A DNA stretch of 55,156 nt from [Clostridium] clostridioforme AGR2157 (GTDB lineage Bacteria > Bacillota > Clostridia > Lachnospirales > Lachnospiraceae), in assembly GCF_000424325.1 (NCBI RefSeq), contig NZ_AUJR01000038.1, positions 1-55,156 on the forward strand, given 5' to 3'. Shown here piece by piece: positions 23,535 to 32,649 of the stretch. The notes under the pieces were generated by a model. The model worked only from the letters and a program-made list of their open reading frames with translations. It ran no database searches and had not been told where the DNA came from. The first letter of the stretch is position 1. Every line of letters starts with the position of its first letter. Position numbers and translations under genes: made by a program.

Positions 23535-24392
23535 ATGAAAATCAAGAATATGAAACAGGTAAAAGAGCACATGAAAGACATGAGCATGAAACGTCTCTTC
23601 CGCAGGAACCAAATCATCATCACGACACTGGCTGTCATGATTGCGGCAGCCGGATATCTCAACTATGCGGGAAAGAAGGATTTGGCAAGCGGCAACCGGG
23701 TGTATGAGGCAGGTGCCATGGACATTTCGGATGAAGATATCCTGGCAGAGAACCAGGCAGCCTCCTTAAACGGCCAGGCCGGACTACAGGAGATTCCCAG
23801 CCTGGACCAGGACCCTTCTGACCTGGATGCGTTAAGCGACGCAGACGGCGCCCAGGCAGCAGCAGACACCGGAACAGACCAGGGACAGCTGGCTCAGGCC
23901 GGAGACGGCACAGGAGTCGAGGAGGCTACCCAGGCAGCAGATCCGGGGCAGATGGCAGCGGCAGATACGGACAGCTCCGCCCAGGCGGGATTGGAAAATC
24001 CTGGGGAAGCCGTGCTGACCAGCGGCATGAACGTGGCTGATTACATAGCAAACGTGCAGCTCAGCAGGGAGCAGGTGCGCGCCAAGAACAAAGAGACACT
24101 GATGAGCCTGATTAACAGTGACAGCATTGATGAAGCAGCCAAACAGCAGGCCATCCAGGACATGATTGACCTGACAGAGGTTTCCGAGAAGGAAAATGCC
24201 GCAGAAACCCTCCTGATGGCAAAAGGCTTCTCAGACCCTGTTGTCAGCATTACCAAGGATAAGGTGGATGTGGTCATCAATGCGCCTTCCATTACGGATC
24301 CGCAGCGGGCCCAGATTGAGGATATCGTGAAACGCAAGGCAGAGGTGGGAGCAGACCAGATTATCATTACACTGCTCAATATGGCAGAATAG
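23535..24392 (+). CDS. spoIIIAH: Stage III sporulation protein AH
   Basis: The 285-residue protein has one N-terminal membrane helix (QIIITTLAVMIAAAGYLNYA) and a long Ala/Gln/Asp/Gly linker (about 60-155). The C-terminal YscJ/FliF-like domain follows (ETLMSLINSD... ending QIIITLLNMAE). It pairs with SpoIIQ across the septal space in Bacillus. ATG 23535 is 8 bases after AAGGAG. It is the last gene of the operon. Confidence 0.93.
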   Translation: MKIKNMKQVKEHMKDMSMKRLFRRNQIIITTLAVMIAAAGYLNYAGKKDLASGNRVYEAGAMDISDEDILAENQAASLNGQAGLQEIPSLDQDPSDLDALSDADGAQAAADTGTDQGQLAQAGDGTGVEEATQAADPGQMAAADTDSSAQAGLENPGEAVLTSGMNVADYIANVQLSREQVRAKNKETLMSLINSDSIDEAAKQQAIQDMIDLTEVSEKENAAETLLMAKGFSDPVVSITKDKVDVVINAPSITDPQRAQIEDIVKRKAEVGADQIIITLLNMAE

Positions 24393-24414
24393 GCCGGAGG
24401 TATAAAGAAGGCCG

Positions 24415-24460
24415 GGCTGCCGCTTTAACGGTTGAAGAACCGTAAAGGCGGCAGCCTTTT
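24415..24460 (+). terminator. Intrinsic terminator of the spoIIIA operon
   Basis: GGCTGCCGCTTTAACGGTT (24415-24433) pairs almost perfectly with AACCGTAAAGGCGGCAGCC (24438-24456), then TTTT. Confidence 0.9.
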
Positions 24461-24655
24461 GACGCCTTGCTGTAAATTACTGCAGTCAGCCCTCTGCCTT
24501 GTCCGTGACTGCAGGATATGGGAGACCTTCCAAATTTCCCATTGAATCCCTTTCGAATTTCCGTATCAGGGCCGCCATTGGGATAGTGGAGCGCTGCGGT
24601 TTAAAGCAGCTTCAGAATCATGGCCTTTGATACAAAGATCACGGACCTGACGGAT

Positions 24656-24835
24656 AATGCGAAGACCCTGTGGCTCTGCTGTTTTGATTCCAGTTGGGCG
24701 GCGGTACGGACATTGAGAAATCCGTGGCCTCTTTCTGTGGGGTAAATACGCTGTCTGAACTGCTGCGGCTGAGAAAAAGCTGAAAAAAAGCTGAAAAAAA
24801 GCTGAAAAAAAGCTGAAAGAAAAAGCCGAGAAAGG
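24656..24835 (+). pseudogene. Decayed vWA-domain fragment, copy 1 of a direct repeat
   Basis: In one frame it reads FQLGGGTDIEKSVASF, the GG(G)TD metal-site motif of von Willebrand A domain proteins. Just upstream (24620-24655) FDTKITDLTD fits the preceding strand of that fold, and EDPVALLF is readable in another frame. Stops and frameshifts break it. An 11-bp unit (AGCTGAAAAAA) is repeated at the 3' end. A near-identical copy lies at 37341-37498. Confidence 0.65.
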
Positions 24836-24910
24836 TTAATGGCCTTTGGTATGTTCATTCTCGCATTACTGACCTTTATCTTAAAGATTAGTCAGTAACG
24901 TTTTCTAAGT

Positions 24911-25023
24911 CCCGGAAACGGGTACAGAAAAACCACCCTTGTAAACTTGGCGGTTGAAAGGGTGGCAATTCTGTCATTTGAGTATTCGGCCAACCTCTTG
25001 TGTGAGGTGGTTGTTCCTTTTTT
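24911..25023 (+). other. Three consecutive hairpins ending in a T run
   Basis: CCCG-GAAA-CGGG (24911-24922), CCACCCTT/AAGGGTGG (24933-24940/24958-24965) and CCAACCTC/GAGGTGG (24990-24997/25004-25010), then TTGTTCCTTTTTT. No coding frame covers it. It could be the end of an RNA or a small structured RNA. The rest of the gap up to 25359 shows nothing recognisable; a hairpin CTGCAGTCA/TGACTGCAG lies at 24480-24514. Confidence 0.35.
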
Positions 25024-25359
25024 ACACCTCTATTATAATCAATCCACTCTATAAATTCAAGTGATTTCACACAAAATCCCTGAAAACCCTCCCGCCGGCG
25101 TCGCAAATCCGTCCATTTTCACCTCAAACCGCCCTCTTTTCAGGCCGCTGCCCACCGAGCAGCCCTTGAACAAATAATCTGTTGACTTTAAGATTTTTCT
25201 TCCAATGTCAGATAATAAGCACTTCCTTAATATGTGTCTGATGTTGGCAGATGTTCACAGATTTTCACTCAATGTATGATGAATGCAAAAAACAGGTTCG
25301 TCAAAATCAATGGCTCCCTCACTGAAAGATTCTTTTATATAGAAGAAAGTCCTCTGTTT

Positions 25360-26065
25360 TCAAGCAAATTCGCCCATGGCAATCTCCATGGCAATGCCGG
25401 CCTCATCTAACAGGTCCCGAAGTTCCCTTAAGGCATCCATGTCATAGGCGTGGACCGGCTCCTCCAGCCATGCCACGCCGAAGGGGGCTGCTTCTTTTGC
25501 AAAGGCAAAGGCTGTTTTGGTGTCCCAGGCAGGGAGAAGTCAGCGCCGCTGCCGCCGATTTTGAATTTTGTTGTTTTGTACCCCTCGTCCTTAAAACGCT
25601 GCAGGTCCGAGATCAGCGCCTCGTCGCTTAAAAGGACGGAACCGCCTCCTTTATACACGGCGGCCCAATCCCGGTCAGCGCCCAGGAAGCGGTGGAGGGG
25701 CAGTACTGCGCGGTTTGCCAGAAGGTCTAAAAGCAGCCAGTCCAAGTTGGTCATTTCAGGAATATAGGGGCTTTGATAGCCGAAATTGCGGATTTCCCAC
25801 CAGAAATATTCCATCCATTCCCCGTTGGATTTTCCGGGGGCATCTAACATCCGGGGAAGGAAGAAGTCGGTCATCAAAGGGCTGGCCGGTCCCTGTCCGC
25901 AGAAGCCGTCCTCATCATAAATCTTCATCCAGCCTTTGAAAAAGGATGCATACCGGATGCCGCCGATGCCGTCCTTAAATGGTGTGGGCAAGGGGATGGG
26001 GCAATGTCGTAGTACACTGCTTTTTTGATTGCAATGGTTTCGGGGTGACAGAATAATTGGTTCAT
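25360..26065 (-). pseudogene. Enolase-superfamily (mandelate racemase/muconate lactonising) gene, broken
   Basis: The reverse strand encodes MR/MLE-type pieces in different frames. MNQLFCHPETIAIKKAVYYD (frame 1) is followed by a shift to GIRYASFFKGWMKIYDEDGF ... KDEGYKTTKFKIGG. After a gap comes AWDTKTAFAFAKEAAPFGVA, WLEEPVHAYDMDALREL, and a stop at 25360. The KxK-type lysine region (TTKFKIGG) is present, but the following strand with its metal ligands is deleted and the C-terminal half is missing. AGGAGG precedes the original ATG at 26065. It starts 14 bases after the double-LysR gene and probably shared its transcript. Confidence 0.65.
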
Positions 26066-26079
26066 TATGGGCCTCCTTG

Positions 26080-28017
26080 TTATGATTCGTTATGGTTGGA
26101 AAAATATGTTTCAAATGTATCATTCAGCAGCCGGATCAGGTCCTTTACAAAGGCCGGGAGGTTGCGTCCCGGGTGATGGACCAGCAGCAGATAGTAATTC
26201 TGAGGTTCCTCAAAGAACCTGCACCGGGATAATGTTTCCTGATTCAGGGAACGGGCGGGAAGTATGGTGCTGGCAGCCCCGCACATGGACAGGGTCCGCA
26301 GGATATCCGGCCGGGCCTCGCATACAACCGCGGCAGGCAGTCCGGGCCATTCCCCCAGAAGACGGTCCTGCTCCAGGCGCAGGGCGCTGCTTTGTGGAGC
26401 GAGCATGATACGGCGGGGATGCATGGCTGTGGAAACCGGAACGGGAATACGGATATCCTGCTTCGGGTCCGGGCAATCCTCTGTCCCGAAACAGTACACC
26501 AGCTCATCCTCATCCAGGATCCGGCTGTCCAGGATTGGATGCTCCTCCTCGCAGGAAAAGTAAAGGCCGAAGTCCGCCGATGCATTGAGCAGGGCTTCCT
26601 GGGCGGTTTCGCGGCCGCTTTCTATTATATTCAGGTTGACATCCGGGTGGAGCCGGCTGAAACTGCCCGTGACCTGCCTGTGCAGGATACCGGACAGCCC
26701 TGGGTCGCAGTGCAGGTAAATACCGCCTCCATGTCCGGTCTGATATGCATGGATATGGGCAGTCATCTCAGCTTCAATCTGAAGGATGTTACGGGCGAAG
26801 TTGACAAACACCTTACCTGCATTGGTGGGCTTAAGACGGTTATGTACCCGGGTGAATAACTGGGCGCACAGCATGCCCTCCACGTTGTGCAGATGGCGGG
26901 ACAGGGCTGGCTGGGTAAGGAAATATTTTTCCGCTGCCTTTGTCAGGCTCTTCTCGTCCACAATGGCGATGACGTATTTTAGCAGCTGGGTATTCAGGTT
27001 GAGTTCAGGGGCCGTATAGTGGGCTGCGTGGGCACGGATGGCTGCCTGGGATGGGGAAATGGCATCGGTCGCAGGCTGGCTGTCCTGGTCCACAATCCTA
27101 AGTAGCTCCTCTGTTTCGGCAGAGGGGATGGCCTTGTAGCGGGAATCGGATAAACGCTCATGAATCAGAAGGCCTGCAAGATAGCGTTCCGGTTCTGTCA
27201 GGGTATGCCCCAGGGGATAGCGGATATGAAGGGTCTGGTGGATGGGAGGGTCCAGGGAGCGGTAAACCAGCTCCTCACAGGGAAACACATGGGCCTGGGA
27301 CACCAGTCCCACCCCCACGGCCTGGTGCAGCATGGAGTCCACCAGGATGACGTCGTTGGATTCAAAGGTTACCACCGGATTAAATCCGGCTTCCTGAAAA
27401 AGCTCCTCTGCCAGAATACGGATACTGTGCCTGGGCCCCTGGAGTACAAAAGGGGTATCCCTGAGATCGGACAGGCGGATTTTCTCCGCTGTTGCCAGGG
27501 GATGGGAGACTGGAAGGGATACCAGCAGCTCCTCATAGGCAATGGGCAGGTCCGTCACCTTGTCGGAATTCCTGCCTGAACCGATGGCCAGGTCAATCTG
27601 TCCATGGAGGATGGCGCCCGGCTGGTCCCGGGCATAAAGCTCGGTCAGCGTCAGGGAGATGTCCGGATAACGGTGTGAGAACTGGTTATAGATACGGCTG
27701 TAGATAATGGCTCCCCGGTTGGGCGCGGTGGCCAGACGTATGCGGGCGTGATTGCTGTCCGTCACGGCCCGTAGCATCTGCAGCATGCGGGTCTGCTCGT
27801 CCAGGATTTTCTGGGCGCAGTCAATCACGTACCTGCCCACGGAAGTAGGGGTCAGCTGGCGGTGATACCGGAGGAATATAAGAAAGCCCAGGGATGCTTC
27901 ATACTCGGTCAGGAACTTGCTCAGCGCAGGCTGTGAGATTCCCAGCACCTGGGCTGCGCTTGAAAGACTGCCCAGGTCGGAAATGGTAACAAGGTAATAA
28001 AGCTGGCGTGTGGTCAT
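26080..28017 (-). CDS. Tandem (double) LysR-family regulator
   Basis: The 645-residue frame contains two complete LysR units in one chain. The first has HTH at 1-60 (MTTRQLYYLVTISDLGSLSS, AAQVLGISQPALSKFL) and effector domain about 90-290. A linker (about 295-335) follows. The second has HTH at about 337-400 (LLKYVIAIVDEKSLTKAAEK, YFLTQPALSRHL) and effector domain about 425-635. Normal LysR proteins have about 300 residues. No stop or frameshift separates the halves. It is divergent from the TTT/pectinase operon and is the likely regulator. The halves are only distantly similar, so this is not a recent duplication. Confidence 0.88.
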   Translation of the reverse strand: MTTRQLYYLVTISDLGSLSSAAQVLGISQPALSKFLTEYEASLGFLIFLRYHRQLTPTSVGRYVIDCAQKILDEQTRMLQMLRAVTDSNHARIRLATAPNRGAIIYSRIYNQFSHRYPDISLTLTELYARDQPGAILHGQIDLAIGSGRNSDKVTDLPIAYEELLVSLPVSHPLATAEKIRLSDLRDTPFVLQGPRHSIRILAEELFQEAGFNPVVTFESNDVILVDSMLHQAVGVGLVSQAHVFPCEELVYRSLDPPIHQTLHIRYPLGHTLTEPERYLAGLLIHERLSDSRYKAIPSAETEELLRIVDQDSQPATDAISPSQAAIRAHAAHYTAPELNLNTQLLKYVIAIVDEKSLTKAAEKYFLTQPALSRHLHNVEGMLCAQLFTRVHNRLKPTNAGKVFVNFARNILQIEAEMTAHIHAYQTGHGGGIYLHCDPGLSGILHRQVTGSFSRLHPDVNLNIIESGRETAQEALLNASADFGLYFSCEEEHPILDSRILDEDELVYCFGTEDCPDPKQDIRIPVPVSTAMHPRRIMLAPQSSALRLEQDRLLGEWPGLPAAVVCEARPDILRTLSMCGAASTILPARSLNQETLSRCRFFEEPQNYYLLLVHHPGRNLPAFVKDLIRLLNDTFETYFSNHNES

Positions 28018-28072
28018 GGCTGCCTCCTATCGGTCCATAACTGCAGGCATTTGCAGTTCAGGATTTATTTCC

Positions 28073-28084
28073 ATCATATATGAT
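28073..28084. promoter_or_regulatory. Perfect 12-bp palindrome between double LysR and tctC
   Basis: ATCATATATGAT, upstream of both divergent genes. A second dyad CTGCA-N6-TGCAG lies at 28041-28056. Either may be a LysR site. A T-N11-A-like element (TATAACTAAAGTGGTA) lies near 28120-28135. Confidence 0.35.
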
Positions 28085-28155
28085 TTTGGCGGACTGTCAA
28101 GAAGAAAAACTTTTACTATAACTAAAGTGGTATGAAAGCTATAATTAAATCTGCT

Positions 28156-28184
28156 TTGTAAATTCTTTATAAATACTATATAAT
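28156..28184 (+). promoter_or_regulatory. Sigma-A promoter of the TTT/pectin operon
   Basis: TTGTAA (28156-28161), 17-base spacer, TATAAT (28179-28184); leader of about 147 bases to the tctC ATG. Confidence 0.7.
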
Positions 28185-28337
28185 ACAAAATGTAAACACA
28201 CGAAGGGTTAAAATTAGACAGATTATACAATATTTCCCTATATATCCAGTCTCTTCCAGGTGGTGTGTTGAGAATCAGTTCTTAAAATCAGGCGGAATAA
28301 GTCTGCCTAAAAAGTGGAATAAAAGGAGAAAAACGTT

Positions 28338-29414
28338 ATGAAAAAGAGTATGTATCGTTTCTTAATGACAGGGGTTATGGCGGCAGCGGTACTGGGAATG
28401 ACTGCCTGCGGCAGCAAAACCGGGACAGGTGATACCACAGCGGCAGCCACCGCGGCAGACGGCGGCTCTGCAGATGAAGCAGCATCAGGAGATGACATCG
28501 GATTTCCTAAAAAGGAGACCATTACCCTTGTGGTGCCTGGCAAGGCAGGCGGCGGCTCCGATCTGGGCATCCGTTATTACAGTGAAGGGCTGAACCGGAT
28601 TTACGGCCTGAAGACAACCGTTACCAACTATGACAGCAATACCATCGGCCATCAGACCGTTGCCACGGCTAAACCGGATGGCACTACCCTTACCGTTGCC
28701 ACCTCAGCCCTGAACATCCAGTACATAACGGGCAATGCTGAGGTCAACCCGATGAAGGACTTCACCCTGATTGCCTGCCTGCAGGACAATGGCTTCTCAA
28801 CCCTGGCAGTACCGGCCGATGCCTCATATGATGACTTCGCGGGATTTGTTGAGTATGCAAAGGCCCATCCGGGCGAGCTGAACGCAGGTATGCCTGCGGC
28901 TGGCGCCAACACCTTCCTCTTTGGTATGCTGACCTCCACAACTGGCATTGAGCTTAACTCAGTTGAGTGTGCATCCGAGTCCGACCGTCTGACCAACCTG
29001 GCAGGAGGATTCATTGATATCGGTGTTGTAGGCGTTGGTAATGCCCAGGAATATGAAAAAGCGGGCAAGCTGAAGGTAATCGGCACCGTATCCTCTGACG
29101 GGACCACCATTTCCAAGTATCCGGAAGCGCTGCCGGACAACTACAAGACCCTTCAGGAACAGGGCTTTGATGACTGCGTAATGTCCATTTACCACTACCT
29201 CCTGGGACCGGCCGGCATGGACGAGACCATGGTTGCAAACATGAACGCCGCCATGAAGGCTGTTTGTGAGGATGAGACTGTAAGCGCTGGTATTGCTGGT
29301 ATTGGTAATATCCCAGGCTGGCATGACCTTGCTGAATCCAAGGAAATCCACGATGGGGAGTATGCCCAGTTTGTGGAGATTGCCAAAGAGCTGGATATGT
29401 TTGTCCAGGAGTAG
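28338..29414 (+). CDS. Tripartite tricarboxylate transporter substrate-binding lipoprotein (TctC/Bug)
   Basis: The 358-residue protein has a lipoprotein signal peptide ending at TACG (Cys about 24) and a short Ala/Gly/Asp linker. A Bug/TctC-type binding domain follows: ITLVVPGKAGGGSDLGIRYY, PDGTTLTVATSALN, and DFTLIACLQDNG. It captures the solute outside the cell for the TctA/TctB permease encoded next. TTT systems take up carboxylates; the neighbours here are pectin enzymes, so a uronate-containing compound is plausible. AAAAGGAG precedes the ATG. Confidence 0.9.
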   Translation: MKKSMYRFLMTGVMAAAVLGMTACGSKTGTGDTTAAATAADGGSADEAASGDDIGFPKKETITLVVPGKAGGGSDLGIRYYSEGLNRIYGLKTTVTNYDSNTIGHQTVATAKPDGTTLTVATSALNIQYITGNAEVNPMKDFTLIACLQDNGFSTLAVPADASYDDFAGFVEYAKAHPGELNAGMPAAGANTFLFGMLTSTTGIELNSVECASESDRLTNLAGGFIDIGVVGVGNAQEYEKAGKLKVIGTVSSDGTTISKYPEALPDNYKTLQEQGFDDCVMSIYHYLLGPAGMDETMVANMNAAMKAVCEDETVSAGIAGIGNIPGWHDLAESKEIHDGEYAQFVEIAKELDMFVQE

Positions 29415-29459
29415 GCCTGTCATATTCAGGCAATACATATACACGTAACGATGTACCGG

Positions 29460-29490
29460 ATGTCCTGGGAGAAATCTCCCGGGACATTTT
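29460..29490 (+). terminator. Hairpin between tctC and tctB
   Basis: ATGTCCTGGGAGA pairs with TCTCCCGGGACAT, followed by TTTT. It could be a partial terminator or an mRNA stabiliser, letting the binding protein be made in excess over the permease. Confidence 0.6.
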
Positions 29491-29510
29491 AAAAGAAAGG
29501 GGAATTATTT

Positions 29511-29975
29511 ATGAAAATGCGCAGAGATACAGTTACCGGCATTGCGGGCCTTCTGGGGTGTGCGTTCTTCCTGTCTGCAGCCCAGTCCATCAAGCAGCCA
29601 GCCAAGCTTCTGGAGCCGGGCCCGCGCCTTCTGCCCTATGTGGCAATCGTACTGATTGCAATGAGTTCAATTGCACTAATCATCAAGGGCATTAAGGAAC
29701 GCGCAAAAGAGAAACCGTATTTTCCAAAGGGCGGCGCCCTTAAGATTACTAAGAGCTACCTGCTGCTGATTGTCTATGCCTTTGCCATGACCTGGCTTGG
29801 ATTCCTTATGACAACGCCCTTTGCCGCCTTTGCCCTGATTTATGATTTAAAGGGTGTCAGCAAGGTGAAACCCGTTGCCGCAGTCATCATTTCCGTGCTG
29901 GTAACCGCAGGCCTTTATGCCATGTTCGTGTTTGGCTTCCAGGTAAAGCTTCCGGCCGGGCGGCTGTTTGAATAA
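29511..29975 (+). CDS. TTT transporter small membrane subunit (TctB)
   Basis: The 154-residue protein has four membrane helices (GIAGLLGCAFFLSAAQ, LLPYVAIVLIAMSSIALIIK, SYLLLIVYAFAMTWLGFL, VAAVIISVLVTAGLYAMFVF), the usual size and layout of TctB. It sits between the binding protein and the large permease subunit, as is standard. AGGGGAATT supplies the ribosome site. Confidence 0.87.
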   Translation: MKMRRDTVTGIAGLLGCAFFLSAAQSIKQPAKLLEPGPRLLPYVAIVLIAMSSIALIIKGIKERAKEKPYFPKGGALKITKSYLLLIVYAFAMTWLGFLMTTPFAAFALIYDLKGVSKVKPVAAVIISVLVTAGLYAMFVFGFQVKLPAGRLFE

Positions 29976-29996
29976 GGATAAGGAGGAACAGGATAA

Positions 29997-31526
29997 ATGA
30001 CAGAATATATAAGTGCGTTAATGGTCTGCCTGCAGCCAGTCAATCTGCTGCTGATTGTTGCCATGGTTTCCCTGGGAATCGTGTTCGGGGCCATTCCGGG
30101 ACTTTCCGCAACCCTGGGCATTGCCCTTTTGCTGCCGGTTACCTTTGGCCTTTCCACTGAGACATCCTTTGTGCTGCTGCTTGCCATCTGGATTGGCGGT
30201 GTGTCCGGCACATTCATTTCCGCTGTGCTCATTGGTATTCCAGGGTCGTCTTCCGCAATCGCCACCTGCTTTGACGGCTTTCCCATGACCAAGAACGGAC
30301 AGGCCAGCAAAGCACTGGGAATCGGTATGACGGCTTCCTTTATCGGAACGGTGGGGTCCGCGGCCCTGGCTACCGTACTTTCTCCGGTGATTGCCGAATT
30401 TGCCCTGCATCTTGGGCCGTGGGAATATTTCTCCCTGTGTTTCTGCGCCATCACCCTGGTTGCCTCATTGTCAAAGGGAAATATCTTCAAGGGCATCATG
30501 GCAGCCGGTATCGGTCTTCTGATGGGGTGTATCGGCATGGACCCAATTAATGGTTCCAACCGTTTTACCTTTGGCAATGTATACTTAAGCTCCGGCATCA
30601 GTACGGTTGCCCAGATGTTAGGAATGTTTGCAATGTGCCAGATCATCCGTGACTCCGCCAGGGGCGAGGCAATGTTGCCGGAAGCTGACATGGTGAACAT
30701 GAAGGGGCTGGGAATCGGCATAAGGGATATCCTGCAGAATATCAAGACCATTGCCTTTGCATTTGTATCCGGCCTGTGGATTGGATTCCTTCCGGGTATG
30801 GGCTCCGGTATCTCCAACATGGTTGCCTATGGTTATGCAAAAAGCATCAGCAAGGACCCGGAGAGTTTTGGAAAAGGAAATCCGGCCGGTGTGTGGGCTT
30901 CTGAGACAGCTAACAACGCCTCCCTGGGCGGTGCCCTTATCCCCATGATGGCCCTGGGAATCCCCGGCGACGGCATTACCGCAATGCTGATTGCGGGACT
31001 GACCATCCACGGACTTCAGGCAGGCCCCCTGTTCATGACCGAACAGCCTGACCTGGCAATGCTTATCTTTGCCTGCGTCATGGTGGCTGCAATCGTGACT
31101 TACATCGTACAGATTATTGGAAAACGCTGGTTCCCTTATATACTGAAGGTTCCTTACCATTACCTGTACACGGTGATTCTGGTCATCTGCTACATCGGCG
31201 GATACGGGATTTCCAATACCATGTTTAACATCTACGTGATGCTTGCCCTGTGCCTGCTGGCAATTTTCATGAGCATGTCAGGACTTCCCACCTCCCCTCT
31301 GGTGCTGGCCTTCATCCTGTCCAGCAAGCTGGAGCGTTATTTCCGTCAGGGTATCAGCTATGCCCACGGCAGCTATAAGGAGTTTTTCACCCGTCCGCTT
31401 TCCTGCGCCCTGCTGCTGGTTTCCGTATTCTGTGTTGTCTGGCCGCTTTTGCCAGAGCATCTGAAGAAGAAAAAAGCAGAGGCCGCGGTGCCTGCTGCCG
31501 GCGGGAGCGAAGCAAAGGATGACTGA
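29997..31526 (+). CDS. TTT transporter large permease subunit (TctA)
   Basis: The 509-residue protein has 11-12 membrane helices and the TctA motifs: VFGAIPGLSATLGIALLLPV near the N-terminus, LLAIWIGGVSGTFISAVLIG, IPGSSSAIATCFDG, and FLPGMGSGISNMVAYGYAKS. It carries the solute across the membrane, driven by an ion gradient. AAGGAGGAA lies upstream. Its end overlaps the next gene by 8 bases, so transport and the esterase are translationally coupled. Confidence 0.92.
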   Translation: MTEYISALMVCLQPVNLLLIVAMVSLGIVFGAIPGLSATLGIALLLPVTFGLSTETSFVLLLAIWIGGVSGTFISAVLIGIPGSSSAIATCFDGFPMTKNGQASKALGIGMTASFIGTVGSAALATVLSPVIAEFALHLGPWEYFSLCFCAITLVASLSKGNIFKGIMAAGIGLLMGCIGMDPINGSNRFTFGNVYLSSGISTVAQMLGMFAMCQIIRDSARGEAMLPEADMVNMKGLGIGIRDILQNIKTIAFAFVSGLWIGFLPGMGSGISNMVAYGYAKSISKDPESFGKGNPAGVWASETANNASLGGALIPMMALGIPGDGITAMLIAGLTIHGLQAGPLFMTEQPDLAMLIFACVMVAAIVTYIVQIIGKRWFPYILKVPYHYLYTVILVICYIGGYGISNTMFNIYVMLALCLLAIFMSMSGLPTSPLVLAFILSSKLERYFRQGISYAHGSYKEFFTRPLSCALLLVSVFCVVWPLLPEHLKKKKAEAAVPAAGGSEAKDD

Positions 31527-32649
31527 TTCAAATAACAGCCTGCCCAGGATGGAACAATGCTATGGCATTCTTCCCTCCATGCTCAGGAAGTTTGACCGGT
31601 ATGCACGCAGGGATTCCTTCCGGGGAGACACCAGAGGAGAGTTTGAGCAGTGGCGGTCAGAGACAAGGTCCCTTCTTCACGGGCTTTTGGGGCTTGATAA
31701 GATGGAGGACTGCGGTCTGTCCCCGGTTCTGGAGGATGTCCTCCTGCTGCCCGGAGGAATCAGGAGGGAACACATAAGAATCCAGGTGGAACCGGATGTA
31801 TGGATGCCTATGTTCGTGCTGGTTCCTCCGGGAGCCGGATGCTCCTCCCGCCCCTTCATATGCCCGCCCGGACATAATGGGGCTGGAAAATATTCAGTGG
31901 CCGGACTGGATGGTTATGGGCCGGTCCGGGATAAAATCCGGCAGTACCACTATGACTACGGCTATCAGCTTGCCAAGCTTGGGTATGTGGCGGTCTGCCC
32001 GGACTGCCGTGGCTTCGGGGAGCGGCGTGAGGACCTGGAGGACACTAAGGATGCGGCAACCGCCATGAAGGGTGACTGTTACCGCCTGGCCCATATGGGG
32101 GAGCCCCTGGGCATCCCTGTGGCCGGAATGCTGGCCTGGGATTTGATGCGCGTTGTGGATTACCTTATGGAACGTGGGGAATGGGATATGGAGGCTGTCA
32201 GCTGCCTGGGATTTTCAGGCGGCGGGATGCAGACCCTCTGGCTGTCCGCACTGGATGAGCGGATCAGGCTGGCTGTAATCAGCGGCTACATGTACGGATT
32301 TCGGGATGCGCTGCTGGCCCTGAACCAGAACTGTTCCTGCAACTATGTACCTCATCTTTGGGAACACCTGGATATGGGGGATATTGCCAGCCTGATTGCC
32401 CCAAGGCCCCTTCTTATCCAGTCCTGCCGGGGCGACAGGCTGAACGGGCCGCGCGGGATTGTCAATGCCGCGGAGCAGGTGGACATTATCCGGAATGCAT
32501 ACAGGCTGACAGATGCGCCCGGCCTTGTGATTCATGAAATATGCGAAGGGCCCCACCAATGGCATGGGGAGAATCTGGCTGTCCATCTTGGACAGTTAAT
32601 AGACAGTTATGAAGAAATCAAAACCAATCAGGAGGTTTTCCATGGATAA
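31519..32649 (+). CDS. Alpha/beta hydrolase, putative acetyl/feruloyl-type esterase
   Basis: The 376-residue cytoplasmic protein has the abhydrolase-7-like layout: PFICPPGHNGAGKYSVAG, CPDCRGFGERRED, nucleophile motif GFSGGGMQTLW, SGYMYGFRDALL, and a late GPHQWHGEN with the catalytic His. Members often remove acyl groups from plant polysaccharide fragments. It overlaps tctA at its start and GH28 at its end (8 bases), so it is embedded in the pectin operon. A role in deacetylating imported pectic fragments is inference. Confidence 0.75.
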   Translation: MTDSNNSLPRMEQCYGILPSMLRKFDRYARRDSFRGDTRGEFEQWRSETRSLLHGLLGLDKMEDCGLSPVLEDVLLLPGGIRREHIRIQVEPDVWMPMFVLVPPGAGCSSRPFICPPGHNGAGKYSVAGLDGYGPVRDKIRQYHYDYGYQLAKLGYVAVCPDCRGFGERREDLEDTKDAATAMKGDCYRLAHMGEPLGIPVAGMLAWDLMRVVDYLMERGEWDMEAVSCLGFSGGGMQTLWLSALDERIRLAVISGYMYGFRDALLALNQNCSCNYVPHLWEHLDMGDIASLIAPRPLLIQSCRGDRLNGPRGIVNAAEQVDIIRNAYRLTDAPGLVIHEICEGPHQWHGENLAVHLGQLIDSYEEIKTNQEVFHG

